This document shows positions 1-8,723 of a stretch of DNA of 36,823 nt, one piece after another. This DNA comes from Methylobacterium sp. J-077 (GTDB taxonomy: Bacteria > Pseudomonadota > Alphaproteobacteria > Rhizobiales > Beijerinckiaceae). The position numbers and the translations under genes are program-made. Under the pieces are notes generated by a model. It was not told where the DNA came from. It ran no database searches and saw only the letters and a program-made list of their open reading frames with translations. Positions within the stretch are counted from its first letter, which is position 1, and each line of letters opens with the position of its first letter. The DNA is taken from positions 1-36,823 of the forward strand of contig NZ_JAKSYJ010000101.1 of NCBI RefSeq assembly GCF_022829365.1, written 5' to 3'.

Positions 1-808
1 GCCGCAGCATTGGAACCTCGACAGCCCCATCATCCGTACCTCGATAGTCCCGAGGCCACTCCCCCGAACGTCGGAGAAGGGTTGGAGACAGAACGTCCGC
101 TTCGCGGCGAAAGGTCAACGTCCGATTGCCACCCCGAGCCGAAGTTGCCCGGTAGCAAACCAATGGCCGATTCCAGGAAGCGCCCATGGCGCCCCAGGCG
201 ATCGAGTTGGGTCGGAAGCGGACCCAGAGCATGAGGTTCCTCCGTCAGATTTCTTCTCCCAGCTTGCTTCGCTGCCCTCGAAGCCACGGAGAGCAGCGGA
301 CATCGCAGCCACTCACCGATCCTGAGGTGCCGCGTCAGCGGACTCAAAGGTGCTCTCCGGGGATCGCGACGCCGGCTGAAGGGCTCGTTCGAGGCTTTCG
401 CTTCGCTACGCCGCCTCAGAGGCTGTCAGTCTTTCGATCGGTCGTCCCTCGACCGCCCTTGAGCCGAACACCCGAGCGGTCCGGGACGGGCCTGTGACCC
501 AGGACGAGGCGCGGGTCCCCTCTCCCGCGCGGGAGAAGGACAGGGTGAGGGATGCAACCATCTCCGGATGGACCTGGTCCCTCACCCCAGCCCTCTCCCG
601 CATGGGAAAGGGGGCGTGTCGCGCTCTATCATCGAGCCCGGCCCGAAACCCGCGGGCGTCGTCCCGCCTCGGCGCGTGTGCCAGGCTGGACTGTCCGACA
701 AACGCCACGTCGTCTTCCGCAGGTGCGGAACCGAAAGACCGACGCCCTCTCAGGATCAGGCCGTGGACGGGAGATCGCTTCAACCGATCGCGCGCGCCTT
801 AGACCGCG
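1..808. other. non-coding region downstream of mltG
   Basis: No convincing gene is present in this 0.8-kb stretch. Several open frames of 60-280 codons exist on both strands, but they have no recognisable domain, no ribosome-binding site and the Arg/Pro/Ser-rich composition expected of random frames in GC-rich DNA. The only clear structure is the palindromic repeat at 503-617. The rest could hold degraded sequence or the promoter of a gene to the left; I cannot tell which. Confidence 0.6.
503..617. repeat. interspersed palindromic repeat, copy 1
   Basis: This is an imperfect palindrome of about 115 bp. The left half has CCCCTCTCCCGCGCGGGAGAA and AGGGTGAGGG; the right half has CCCTCACCCCAGCCCTCTCCC and GGGAAAGGGGGC. 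The same sequence with a few substitutions recurs at 31962-32075 inside the DNA ligase gene. It belongs to the common style of GC-rich intergenic palindromes of Methylobacterium and related genera (inference from memory). The RNA would fold into a long hairpin, so it may also act as a transcript end for a neighbouring gene. Confidence 0.85.
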
Positions 809-2227
809 CTACCGCCGCCCGCGCGGGGCCGGCGTCGGGTCGGCGAGCGCCGGGACGGTCTTGGGCGAGCCGAGATCGTAGCTGCGGTTCTTCAGGGGAT
901 CGAGCCGCGTGCCCTCGGAGGCGTCGAAGGCGCGCGTGCCCGGCGTGCCGGACTCGAGGGCGAAGGCCGCGTTGGTGTTCGACGTGGTACCCGGCGCGAA
1001 GGCCGAGGCACGGCCGGGGACGCTCGGGTCGGGGCCCGGCTCGACCTTGTCGACCGAATCCGCCGGCGGCGCCTGGCGGCTCTTCTCGACGGCGCGCCAG
1101 CGGGCGACGTTGCGCTGGTGGCCTTCCAGCGAATCCGCGAAGGCGTGGCCGCCGCTGCCGTCGGCGACGAAGTACAGGTCCTTGGTGCGGGAGGGGTTGG
1201 CCACCGCTTCCAGGGCGGCCTTGCCGGGATTGGCGATCGGCCCCGGCGGCAGGCCCTCGATCGCGTAGGTGTTGTACGGCGTCGGCCGGTCGATCTCGGA
1301 GCGCAGGATGCCGCGCCCGAGGGTGCCGCGCCCCCCCACCAGCCCGTACACGATGGTCGGGTCGGATTGCAGCTTCATCCGCTTGTTCAGGCGGTTGATG
1401 AACACGCCGGCGACCCGGGGGCGCTCGTCCGCCCGGCCGGTCTCCTTCTCGACGATCGAGGCCAGGGTGACCATCTCGGCCGGGGTCCGCACCGGCACGT
1501 CGGCGCTGCGCCGGAGCCAGATCTGGTTCAGCACCTCGCGCTGCTTGGCCCGCATCAGGTTGACGATCTGCTGGCGGGTGGCGCCGCGCTCGAACTTGTA
1601 GGTGTCGGGCAGGAGTGAGCCCTCGGGCGGGATCTCGTTGATCTCGCCGGCGAGGATGTCGTTGTCGTTGAGCCGGGTGACGATCTGCTCGGAGGTCAGG
1701 CCCTCCGGGAAGGTGATCGCGTGCTGCACCTGCCGGCCGGTGGTGACCGTGTCGAGGGCGTCCGCGATGCTCGCATGCGCCTTGAACATGTACTCGCCGG
1801 CCCGGAGCGCCGGACGGCCGCCGAAGCGGGCGGCGAACTCGAACAGGCCGGTATGGTCGATCACGCCCTCGCGCTTCAGCGCCTCGGCGATCTCGCCCGT
1901 GCCGCTATGGGGCGGGATCACCACGACCTTGTCGGTGGTGAGCGGCCCCGGCTCGCGGACCTGGCGCTGGAACAGGGTGATCCCGATCATCGCCGCGATG
2001 GCGATCACCACCGCGAAGGTGAGGGCGCCGCTGACGATGCCGACGAGGCCGCTGCGCTCGCGCACCGGCTTCTCCGGCGGCGGCGGCGCGGCGGTCGGCT
2101 TGATCGCCTCGCCCGGCGAGCGGGGCGAGAGCCGCTGCGGCAGAGCCGGCTCGTCGGCCGGATCCTGCGCGATCGAATCCTGTGAGATCCTCTCGGGCGC
2201 GGGCGTCTTTGAGCGGCGGAAGAACAT
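809..2227 (-). CDS. mltG: endolytic murein transglycosylase MltG
   Basis: MltG is a membrane-anchored lytic transglycosylase that cuts nascent peptidoglycan strands and sets their length. The 472-residue product has a Pro-rich cytoplasmic N-terminus (1-58), one transmembrane helix (about 60-85), a LysM-like region, and the YceG/MltG catalytic domain. The hallmark motif ASIVEKETGRADER lies at about 256-269, with Glu260 the likely catalytic acid, and FINRL and LQSDPTIVYG follow. The last 90 or so residues are a Pro/Ala/Ser-rich extension not needed by the family. The start is set at 2227 (MFFRRSK); the frame stays open to 2539, but that upstream part crosses a palindromic repeat and is not conserved-looking. 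mutM lies just upstream on the same strand. Confidence 0.93.
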   Translation of the reverse strand: MFFRRSKTPAPERISQDSIAQDPADEPALPQRLSPRSPGEAIKPTAAPPPPEKPVRERSGLVGIVSGALTFAVVIAIAAMIGITLFQRQVREPGPLTTDKVVVIPPHSGTGEIAEALKREGVIDHTGLFEFAARFGGRPALRAGEYMFKAHASIADALDTVTTGRQVQHAITFPEGLTSEQIVTRLNDNDILAGEINEIPPEGSLLPDTYKFERGATRQQIVNLMRAKQREVLNQIWLRRSADVPVRTPAEMVTLASIVEKETGRADERPRVAGVFINRLNKRMKLQSDPTIVYGLVGGRGTLGRGILRSEIDRPTPYNTYAIEGLPPGPIANPGKAALEAVANPSRTKDLYFVADGSGGHAFADSLEGHQRNVARWRAVEKSRQAPPADSVDKVEPGPDPSVPGRASAFAPGTTSNTNAAFALESGTPGTRAFDASEGTRLDPLKNRSYDLGSPKTVPALADPTPAPRGRR

Positions 2228-2243
2228 CGCGTTCCTGTCACGA

Positions 2244-2290
2244 GCATCATCCCGAAAGCCGGGTGCCGGCTTCCGGGAAGACGATGATGC
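2244..2290. repeat. short rhizobial-type palindromic repeat
   Basis: An imperfect inverted repeat lies 17 bp upstream of the mltG start. The left arm begins GCATCATCCCGAAAGCCGG and the right arm ends CCGGCTTCCGGGAAG followed by ACGATGATGC. This GCATCAT...ATGATGC architecture with a CGGAAGCCGG core resembles a widespread small intergenic repeat of the Hyphomicrobiales (family assignment from memory). It lies in the mltG leader, so a hairpin in the mRNA is likely. No second copy was seen in the window. Confidence 0.75.
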
Positions 2291-2426
2291 AAAACCAGCG
2301 ACCGAGCGACCCGTCTCGCGCCGCGGGCCGGGACCGGCTGCCCGCAACCGGGTGCGCGCATCGAGATCGGCGACCCTAGCCGGGTTTGTGGCGAAAATGC
2401 CGTTCCGCGCCGCAAGAGCGGAGCGA

Positions 2427-3317
2427 TCAGACCGGCGGCTGGCAGGTCGCGCAGAAGAAGGTCGAGCGGTTCGCCTGCACGATCCGGGTGATCGCGCCGC
2501 CGCAGCCGGGATGGCGGCAGGGCTCGCCGACCCGGTCATAGACCCGGAAGGCGTGCTGGAAGGCGCCGGCGCTGCCGTCGGTGTGGGCGTAGTCGCGCAG
2601 GGTCGAGCCGCCGGCCTTCACGGCTTCCCGCAGCACCTGCACGATCGCCTTGGCCAGGGCGTTGGCCTTGGGCGTCGGCCGCCCGTCGGGCTTGGCCAGG
2701 AGGCCGGCCGGGGTCTCCGGGTGGAGGCGCGCCCGGTGCAGGGCCTCGCAGACATAGATGTTGCCGAGCCCCGCGATCAGGCGCTGGTCGAGCAGCGCCG
2801 CCTTCAGCGGTGCGATCTTGTGCCGGAACAGGCCGGCGATCACCGCCCCGGTCAGCCCATCCAGGGGCTCGACGCCCATGTTGGCGAAGTGGCGGCAGGC
2901 TGCCAGGGTCTCGCTCGGGACCAGGTCCATGAAGCCGAAGCGGCGGGCGTCGTTGTAGGTGACGGTCGCCCCGGTGCTCATCGCCATCACGACGTGGTCG
3001 TGCTTGGGCGTGCCCTGCGCGCCCTCCAGATAGAAATCGCCGGGCGAGAGGTTGCTGCCGTCGGGCAACGCCACGTCGAACCGGCCGCTCATGCCGAGAT
3101 GCATGATCAGCGTCTCGCCCGAATCGAGGGCGGCGGTGAGATACTTCGCCCGGCGCGCGAGATCGATCACGGTCCGCCCCTCCAGCCGCGCCGCGAAGCG
3201 CTCGGGGAACGGGAAGCGCAGGTTCGGCCGGCGTAAGGTGACGCGGCTGAACCGGGCGCCGACCATCGCGGGTACCAGGCCGCGCCGCACCGTCTCGACC
3301 TCGGGAAGCTCCGGCAT
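2427..3317 (-). CDS. mutM: formamidopyrimidine-DNA glycosylase (Fpg/MutM)
   Basis: This bifunctional DNA glycosylase/AP lyase removes 8-oxoguanine and formamidopyrimidines in base-excision repair. The 296-residue product starts [14 protein letters not shown], which fixes the start at 3317, because Pro2 (after Met removal) is the Schiff-base nucleophile and Glu3 is catalytic. Other family marks are [11 protein letters not shown], the H2TH motif region with [11 protein letters not shown] and [11 protein letters not shown], and a C-terminal zinc finger of Cx4C (CRHPGC) and Cx2C (CATC). Its length is normal for the family. Upstream 130 bp separate it from smr. mltG follows downstream on the same strand after about 200 bp that include a palindromic repeat. 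Confidence 0.96.
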   Translation of the reverse strand: MPELPEVETVRRGLVPAMVGARFSRVTLRRPNLRFPFPERFAARLEGRTVIDLARRAKYLTAALDSGETLIMHLGMSGRFDVALPDGSNLSPGDFYLEGAQGTPKHDHVVMAMSTGATVTYNDARRFGFMDLVPSETLAACRHFANMGVEPLDGLTGAVIAGLFRHKIAPLKAALLDQRLIAGLGNIYVCEALHRARLHPETPAGLLAKPDGRPTPKANALAKAIVQVLREAVKAGGSTLRDYAHTDGSAGAFQHAFRVYDRVGEPCRHPGCGGAITRIVQANRSTFFCATCQPPV

Positions 3318-3446
3318 TTTCTTCGGGACTTTTTCGTGGGACCATGGGCGAGGTCCGGATATCGACACGTTCGAAGAGAACCGCAACATGGCGGACCCGA
3401 CGCGGTTTGCCGCCCCTCCGCGCGAATAGCCCGCGAAGCCTGGCGC

Positions 3447-4088
3447 TCAACGCCGCCGAAGTCTGACGTAGAGCGCGCCGCCGCCGCCGTGATGCCGCGC
3501 GGCTTCTTCGAAGCCCAGCACGATGCCGCGCAGCTCCGCGCCGCGCAGCCAGTGCGGCACGCTGCGCCGGAGCACCCCCCGCTCGGCGAAGGCATCGGGA
3601 TAGGCCGAGCCGCCCTTGTCCTGGCCGCCCTTGCCGGTGACGACCAGCACGTAGGCATGCCCGGCGGCCCGGCACCGGAGTAGGAATCCGGTCAGCGCGG
3701 CATGGGCCTCCGCCTGCACCATACCGTGCAGGTCGATCCGCGCCTCCACCGCCAGCCGCCCCCGGCGCAGCCCGACCTTGGCCTGCCGCTCCAGCCCGGA
3801 CGGCGGCGCGTGGCTCTGGGGCGGCGCCTGGTAGGGCGCGGCGGTGACCTTGAGAGCCGCCGCCGCCGACGGCTTGGGCGGCGGCTTCGGACGCGGCTTC
3901 TTGGCCGCCGGGATCGCCGTCGGCTTCAGGATCGGCGCCGCCAGTGGCGGCATGGTCGCGGTCGGCGCCGGTGGGGCCTCGGAGGGCGGCGTCGCGCGGC
4001 CCGTCAGCGGCGTCACCAGCTTGGCGATCTCGCTCCAGAGCCTTGCCTCCCCGGCGGTCAGCCGGCGCGTGCGGCGCGGCGGCCTCAC
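3447..4088 (-). CDS. Smr/MutS2-domain protein
   Basis: A 213-residue protein with a basic N-terminus, a Lys/Pro/Ala-rich linker (about 75-100), and a C-terminal Smr domain marked by IDLHGM and VVTGKGGQDKGG. Smr domains are nucleic-acid nicking or binding domains; the substrate of the stand-alone proteobacterial proteins is unsettled. The start is a GTG at 4088 whose GTGA overlaps the mltA stop by 4 nt, pointing to translational coupling. The frame extends further upstream only as an overlap with mltA. The pairing of mltA and an Smr gene next to a Tim44-like gene is a common alphaproteobacterial arrangement, so this start is preferred. Confidence 0.88.
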   Translation of the reverse strand: MRPPRRTRRLTAGEARLWSEIAKLVTPLTGRATPPSEAPPAPTATMPPLAAPILKPTAIPAAKKPRPKPPPKPSAAAALKVTAAPYQAPPQSHAPPSGLERQAKVGLRRGRLAVEARIDLHGMVQAEAHAALTGFLLRCRAAGHAYVLVVTGKGGQDKGGSAYPDAFAERGVLRRSVPHWLRGAELRGIVLGFEEAARHHGGGGALYVRLRRR

Positions 4089-5278
4089 GGCGCGCGCCCA
4101 CGGATTGGTTTCGGCAATAGCACCACGAAGCCGACCACGTCGCGCAGGTTTCCGGCCGCGATCCCGGCCTGCGCCCCGGTGCCGACGAAGAGGTCGCCCC
4201 GGGCCGGCCCGACGATCGCCGATCCGGTGTCGGCGGCGACCACGAGACGCCCTGTCTCGCCCGGCGCGGCGCCGGGGAGGGGCCCGGCGAGCCAGAACGG
4301 CAGGCCGTAGCGCCAGAGCGCACCATCCACCGCGAGGCTGCGGCCCGGCGCCAGCGGCGCGTTGGCGGCGCCGGGAGGCCCGAGGGCCGGATCCTCCACG
4401 GGGGCGAGGCGGAAGAAGATGTAGGAGGCGTTGGCGCGGATCAGGCGCCGGGCGGTCTCGGGATGCCCGCGCAGCCACGCCGTCCAGCGGTCGAGCGTCA
4501 GGCCCTCCAGCGGCAGGTGGCCCTCCTGCACGATCAGCTTGGCCACCGCCGTGTAGGGTTGGCCGTTGCGCCCGTCATACAGGATCCGCACCGCCCGCCC
4601 GTCAGGCAGCCGGACGCGGCCCGAGCCCTGGACCTGAAGCACCAGGAGATCGACGCCGTCGCGCAGCCACAGGATCGGTTGCGCCCGCGCACCCAGCGCT
4701 CCGTCCTCAATGGCGGCCCGGTCGGGATAGGGTCCGAACCCGTCCGCAGTGGCGCGGGCGGCGCGCAAGGCCGGGTCGAGGCCGGGCCGAGTCTCGCCGG
4801 GTGCCAGCGAGACGAGGTCGTCGGGCCGGGCGAGCACCGGCGTCGGGAAGTCCGGCCCCTGGGTGAGCGACCCCTCCAGTTCCGGCTCGAAATAGCCCGT
4901 GAGGAAGCCGGGCCGCTCGGCCCCGGGGCGCACCACGCGGAAGGCTTCGAACCGATCCCGGAAGTACGCAGCCGCAGCCTCGGGCGCGACACCGGCCGCG
5001 GCCGCGCAAGCCGCCGACAGGGCCGCTGGGTCGCCGGCAACCGCCGCCGGTTGTGGCGTGGGCGGCGCGGGCGCGGCACAGACCCGCCGGAACGCATCGA
5101 GCGCTGCTGCCGCATCGGGCCCAGGAAAGCCCGGTAGGGCCTCGAACGGAACGGGCGTCAGGACTGCGCCGCCGACCACCGCGGGGGCGGCCGGCGCCGA
5201 ACCTGCTAGGAACGTCGCGAAGAGGAGGGTGGCGAGGGCGGTCGGGAAACCTCCGGACCAGGCACGCAGGTTTGGCAC
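4085..5278 (-). CDS. mltA: membrane-bound lytic murein transglycosylase A (MltA)
   Basis: MltA cleaves the glycan backbone of peptidoglycan to give 1,6-anhydro products. The 397-residue product has an N-terminal signal sequence (about 8-30, ending SAPAA), the MltA domain with [12 protein letters not shown] and VQGSGRVRL, and a C-terminal 3D domain with [16 protein letters not shown], whose Asp near the end of the motif is expected to be catalytic. No lipobox Cys is seen at the signal-peptide end, so a periplasmic or differently anchored form is possible, as in many alphaproteobacteria. The start is 18 nt below the Tim44-like stop and the stop overlaps the smr start, making a three-gene operon. 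Confidence 0.94.
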   Translation of the reverse strand: MPNLRAWSGGFPTALATLLFATFLAGSAPAAPAVVGGAVLTPVPFEALPGFPGPDAAAALDAFRRVCAAPAPPTPQPAAVAGDPAALSAACAAAAGVAPEAAAAYFRDRFEAFRVVRPGAERPGFLTGYFEPELEGSLTQGPDFPTPVLARPDDLVSLAPGETRPGLDPALRAARATADGFGPYPDRAAIEDGALGARAQPILWLRDGVDLLVLQVQGSGRVRLPDGRAVRILYDGRNGQPYTAVAKLIVQEGHLPLEGLTLDRWTAWLRGHPETARRLIRANASYIFFRLAPVEDPALGPPGAANAPLAPGRSLAVDGALWRYGLPFWLAGPLPGAAPGETGRLVVAADTGSAIVGPARGDLFVGTGAQAGIAAGNLRDVVGFVVLLPKPIRGRAP

Positions 5279-5296
5279 TGCAACGGTGTCACGAAA

Positions 5297-6013
5297 TCAG
5301 GCGCCGGCCTCGGTGGCCACGAGCTGCCAGTTCGGATCCCGCGACCCGAGGGTGCGCGCGAAAGTCCAGACGTCCGGCACCTCGACTACGGTCTCGGCGC
5401 TGCCGTCGACGACCTTGCCCTCGGCGTTGCGGGTAGCGGTGATCAGGTTCGACAGGAACCGTACGGTGATCTGCGCCACGCGGTTGCGCACCTCGATGGC
5501 GACGATCTCGGCCTTGTCGATCGATACGAAGGTGGTCTCCAGCGTCTGCCGGTTGCGCTCGCGCTCGGCGATCGCCCGCTCGAACGCCTCGCCGACTTCC
5601 TTCGAGAGCAGCCCCCGCAGGGTCTTCCGGTCGCCCTTGGCGAAGGCGATCATGATCGTCTCGTAGGCCGATTTCGCGCCCTCGATGAAGGCGCGCGGGT
5701 CGAAGCCGGGCTCCGCCTGCACGGCGGCCTCGAGGCCGCGGGCGATCTCGGAGCCGGGCTCCGCGATGCCGCGCCAGTCGCGGGCGGCAACAGTGGCCTG
5801 GGCCGGGGCGGGCTGTACCCGGTCGGCGCCGGGCAGGCGCACGACGTTGTCGCCTTCGGAGCGCGCCTGCGGCTCGGTCCGGCTGCGATCCACCGGCTTG
5901 AACGGCGAGCGCTCCGCGCCGGTCTTCTGGCCGAGGACCGAGCGCAGGCGCCAGATCACGAAGACGGCGAGCGCGAGAAAGATGATCGTCGTAACGTCGA
6001 AGCTGTCCTGCAT
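5297..6013 (-). CDS. Tim44-like domain protein
   Basis: A 238-residue protein with one N-terminal transmembrane helix (about 8-22), a charged linker, and a C-terminal Tim44-like domain (about 95-236) with [16 protein letters not shown] and LRGLLSKEV. In mitochondria Tim44 tethers the import motor; the alphaproteobacterial relatives are inner-membrane proteins whose role is less clear. The start at 6013 ([12 protein letters not shown]) puts the helix at the N-terminus; the frame runs further upstream without family-like sequence. It is first in the operon with mltA and smr, and divergent from secB, an arrangement shared by many relatives. Confidence 0.9.
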   Translation of the reverse strand: MQDSFDVTTIIFLALAVFVIWRLRSVLGQKTGAERSPFKPVDRSRTEPQARSEGDNVVRLPGADRVQPAPAQATVAARDWRGIAEPGSEIARGLEAAVQAEPGFDPRAFIEGAKSAYETIMIAFAKGDRKTLRGLLSKEVGEAFERAIAERERNRQTLETTFVSIDKAEIVAIEVRNRVAQITVRFLSNLITATRNAEGKVVDGSAETVVEVPDVWTFARTLGSRDPNWQLVATEAGA

Positions 6014-6352
6014 CACCGATCCGATGGTGGCCGCGGCGGGACCTCGTGCCCCTTGCCGAGGTCGTGCGCGGTGCGGCGCCGGCAAAGCGCTCGCGGGTCT
6101 CAGCGACTCATAACCGACCAGCGCGCAAGGAGCGAGCCGGTTGTATCGGTGCGGAACGCCGCGATCTCCGTGCCTCAACCGATATGGGGCGCGGACACCG
6201 CCGCCGCCAGCGCCACGCCAGCCTGCTGCTTGTCCGTGCCCGGCCCGCGTGTTAGCGGCGCTGCCTTCCGGGCCGCTTCGCGGTGCCGTTCAGCGGCTTC
6301 CGCCGCGATAACCCGGGCCGGCCCTGCCGGCCGTTCGAGAAGGATGATCCGC
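6014..6352. promoter_or_regulatory. divergent Tim44-like/secB intergenic region
   Basis: This 339-bp spacer must carry promoters for both the minus-strand operon and secB. I could not pick out a confident -35/-10 pair for either. Short open frames cross it but look random. A ribosome-binding site GAGAAGGA lies at 6336-6343, nine bases before the secB ATG. Confidence 0.5.
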
Positions 6353-6853
6353 ATGGCCGACTCTCCGGCAGCCAACGGCAACGGCGGCGGCATGCCGCAG
6401 GGCGACGCGCCGACCATCAACGCGCTGGCGCAGTACACGAAGGACCTGTCCTTCGAGAACCCGAACGCGCCGCGCTCGCTGCAGCCCAAAGAAGGCGTCG
6501 GCCCGCAGATCAACATTCAGGTGAACGTCACCGCCCAGCAGCTCTCCGATACCGATTTCGAGGTCGAGCTGACGCTAGAGGGCGACGCCAAGATCCAGGC
6601 CGAAGTGCTGTTCGCGTTCGACGTGAAATATGCGGGCGTCTTCCGGATGGTCAACATCCCGGCCGACCAGCTCCACCCGGCCGTGATGATCGAGTGCCCG
6701 CGCCTGCTGTTCCCGTTCGCCCGCCAGATCGTGGCCGAGGCGGTTCGCAACGGCGGCTTCCCGCCCCTGTATATCGACCCGATCGATTTCGTCGCCCTCT
6801 ACCGGCAGAAGGCCATGGAAGCCCAGGGCGCCAGCGGACCGCTCGCCTCCTGA
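6353..6853 (+). CDS. secB: protein-export chaperone SecB
   Basis: SecB is a cytosolic tetrameric chaperone that holds preproteins unfolded and hands them to SecA. The 166-residue product has the family core: [12 protein letters not shown], the [11 protein letters not shown] strand, [27 protein letters not shown] and [14 protein letters not shown] Gly/Asn-rich N-terminal stretch precedes the core. Two in-frame ATGs (6344 and 6353) compete; 6353 is chosen because GAGAAGGA lies nine bases upstream, while the first ATG sits almost on that site. Confidence 0.96.
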   Translation: MADSPAANGNGGGMPQGDAPTINALAQYTKDLSFENPNAPRSLQPKEGVGPQINIQVNVTAQQLSDTDFEVELTLEGDAKIQAEVLFAFDVKYAGVFRMVNIPADQLHPAVMIECPRLLFPFARQIVAEAVRNGGFPPLYIDPIDFVALYRQKAMEAQGASGPLAS

Positions 6854-6882
6854 CGAGCCGAGGCGTTCCGGCATTCTGCGAG

Positions 6883-6907
6883 CCGTCCCTGATCGCATCG
6901 GGGACGG
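6883..6907 (+). terminator. hairpin downstream of secB
   Basis: CCGTCCC pairs with GGGACGG across an 11-nt loop, 30 bp after the secB stop. There is only a weak T-run after the stem, so termination is plausible but not certain. Confidence 0.5.
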
Positions 6908-6993
6908 TTCCGAGGTTTCGCCGTGACGCACCGGTCGACGCGGCATCGGCATCCGCCTTTGGCGCAGACGTGCGCGCTCGATAAGATGCCGCT

Positions 6994-7149
6994 TCAGCCC
7001 TTGTGTGCGGCCCAAACCGAGCGTTTCACTTCCCCATCCTGCTTCGGCCCATGCTCGCGGTCGAAGGTACGCGCGGCTTGGAAGAAGTACGCGAAGCCAC
7101 CGCCGATTATTCCGCCAACCAGGAGGAATAGCAGGGACGTGTTCGTCAT
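6994..7149 (-). CDS. very small single-pass membrane protein
   Basis: A 51-residue product, MTNTSLLFLLVGGIIGGGFA and onward, with one hydrophobic helix (about 5-24) containing a GGIIGGG small-residue patch, then a charged tail (FDREHGPKQDGEVKRSVW). The family is not recognised. The ATG comes 2 nt after the stop of the upstream gene (TGA-AG-ATG), which argues strongly that it is translated and coupled to it. Base composition is lower in GC than the flanking genes. A role as an assembly partner or regulator of the upstream membrane protein is inference only. Confidence 0.6.
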   Translation of the reverse strand: MTNTSLLFLLVGGIIGGGFAYFFQAARTFDREHGPKQDGEVKRSVWAAHKG

Positions 7150-7151
7150 CT

Positions 7152-7529
7152 TCAACTCTCGCTGCGCACGAACCGTAGCATGATCTGTCCTGTAAGTGGC
7201 AGGAGGGCGCCTGCGCCAACCCCCCACGCGGACACCTGATCGGGCGATGCGTGATTCCCAATGTAGGGGAGGATGAAGGCCGCGCCAATGATGGCCGCAC
7301 CAAGCGTATTGGTGAAGCTGCCGAACAGTTTCAGGTGCTCGTTGAGCTTTTTGGCGTCGAGCTTCCGTAGGGCGTCGTCCGAATTCACTTTCTTGCGCCA
7401 TCGGCCGAACCACTCGATCGCGACGGCTATGATGACGCCAGCCGTAATGCCGAAGACGAACGACCATCCAGGAAATGGGTCGGAACTCGTTAGACGATCG
7501 TAGATCGCATCGACGATTGCCCAGACCAT
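7152..7529 (-). CDS. small multi-pass membrane protein of unknown function
   Basis: A 125-residue product with three likely transmembrane helices (about 23-42, 74-91 and 101-119) and a basic cytoplasmic-type loop, RWRKKVNSDDALRKLDAKKL, between the first two. The family is not recognised. The start at 7529 (MVWAIVDAIYD) follows a GGACGGG ribosome-binding site; the frame continues upstream without sensible sequence. It forms a two-gene unit with the 51-residue gene just downstream. GC content here is visibly lower than in the neighbours, suggesting acquired DNA. Confidence 0.65.
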   Translation of the reverse strand: MVWAIVDAIYDRLTSSDPFPGWSFVFGITAGVIIAVAIEWFGRWRKKVNSDDALRKLDAKKLNEHLKLFGSFTNTLGAAIIGAAFILPYIGNHASPDQVSAWGVGAGALLPLTGQIMLRFVRSES

Positions 7530-7756
7530 CGTCCCGTCCTGCCTACCGCTGCGCCTTCGAGCGATGGCGTCGATCCTGAAAACAACGCCGAACCGCGAGT
7601 CTGTCCTGTTGCGGTGTCGCGAGGCTTTCCCCGATGCTGGTCCGTACGGGATCGGGCTTCCAGGGCGCTGCGGTAGCGTCCCACACTGATTCCGGCGTCG
7701 CTCTGATTGGCCTTCGAACTCAACTCGCACCTGATGTAGGCAAATCGTGAGAACCG

Positions 7757-8632
7757 TCAGCGGCTGCCAGGACCGCGATAGGCCGCCGCCAACGTGCGCA
7801 CGGCTTCCGCGGGCCGCCCGGTGAGCCTCCGGGACCACAGCACGATCCAGGTGAGCGGCAATGCGGGCAGGCCGAGGCGCGCGCCGATCTCCACGGCCCC
7901 TGGCGGGGCGGTGCTCGGCGCCAGGGCGGCGATGGCGAGGCCCGCCGTGACGGCGGCGCCCACAGCCAGAACGCCGCCGCCGACGAACACTTCCGTCCAG
8001 GGCAGGCCGGCCGCGTCCAGGGTGCGGGCCGCCGCCGCCCGGACGTTGCAGGGTCCTGACAGGCCTGCCAGCCGCAGGGGCTCACCCGCCGGCGGGGCCG
8101 GGAAATCCGGCGCCGCGAACCAGCCCAGGCGCTCCTGCGCCAGGATCGTCCCGCCGCGCTCAGGCTTCTCCTCAGTCCGCAGGATCACCCCGTCGTAGCC
8201 GCCCTCGCCCGGGGACTCGAAGGCGGAAGCGAGGTCCCGTGACGGGACGATCCGCACCTCGGTTATGAGGCCGGCCCTGTCGAGGCCGAGGCGCCGGAGC
8301 AGGGCGGGCAGGTCCGGGCCGGCGACGTGGTCGCTGATGCCGAGGCACAGCCAGGCCGGCACGTCGCCTGTGATCTCCGACAGGGCGCTCTCATGCGCTT
8401 CCAAGAGCCGCCGCGCCGCCGGCAGGAACAGCTCGCCCTTCCGGGTCGTCGCCACGTGCCGGGGCGTCCGGTCGAGCAGGCGCTCGCCGAGCCGATCCTC
8501 GAGGCGTTTGAGGCGCAGGCTGATCGCCGCCTGCGAGGTGTCCAGCGCCTCGGCGGCGCGGGTGAAGCTGCCGAGATCGACCACCCGCACGAAAGCCAGG
8601 ACGCCGTCGAGGTCGAGGGGACGAGGCAGCAT
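7757..8632 (-). CDS. LysR-family transcriptional regulator
   Basis: A 291-residue LysR-type regulator. The N-terminal winged helix-turn-helix (about 8-65) is typical: FVRVVDLGSFTRAAEALDTS, then AAISLRLKRLEDRLG and RKGELFL. The effector domain has no ligand I can name. It is divergent from the DUF4865–tautomerase pair and a 22-bp inverted repeat lies between them, so it probably controls those genes and itself. The ATG at 8632 is preferred; a GTG directly before it at 8635 is an alternative. Confidence 0.9.
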   Translation of the reverse strand: MLPRPLDLDGVLAFVRVVDLGSFTRAAEALDTSQAAISLRLKRLEDRLGERLLDRTPRHVATTRKGELFLPAARRLLEAHESALSEITGDVPAWLCLGISDHVAGPDLPALLRRLGLDRAGLITEVRIVPSRDLASAFESPGEGGYDGVILRTEEKPERGGTILAQERLGWFAAPDFPAPPAGEPLRLAGLSGPCNVRAAAARTLDAAGLPWTEVFVGGGVLAVGAAVTAGLAIAALAPSTAPPGAVEIGARLGLPALPLTWIVLWSRRLTGRPAEAVRTLAAAYRGPGSR

Positions 8633-8650
8633 CACAAGCGTCCGTTATCA

Positions 8651-8672
8651 GAGATATTCCCAGCGATATCTC
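8651..8672. promoter_or_regulatory. candidate LysR operator
   Basis: GAGATAT and ATATCTC form a perfect 7-bp inverted repeat separated by 8 bp, in the 91-bp gap between the divergent lysR and DUF4865 genes. LysR regulators commonly bind interrupted dyads of this size in such gaps. The link is inferred from position. Confidence 0.6.
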
Positions 8673-8723
8673 GCTCTTATGATGGCCGCCTGCAACTCTG
8701 TCGGCGCGACAGAGGAGAGGACG

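Noticed and set aside
10..881. Several overlapping frames of 60-110 codons at the left edge
   Set aside because: They overlap each other on both strands and part of their sequence is only the translated palindromic repeat.
2536..4326. A 596-codon open frame on the minus strand across mutM, smr and mltA
   Set aside because: It covers three recognised genes in another frame and is Arg/Gly/Ala-rich with no domain.
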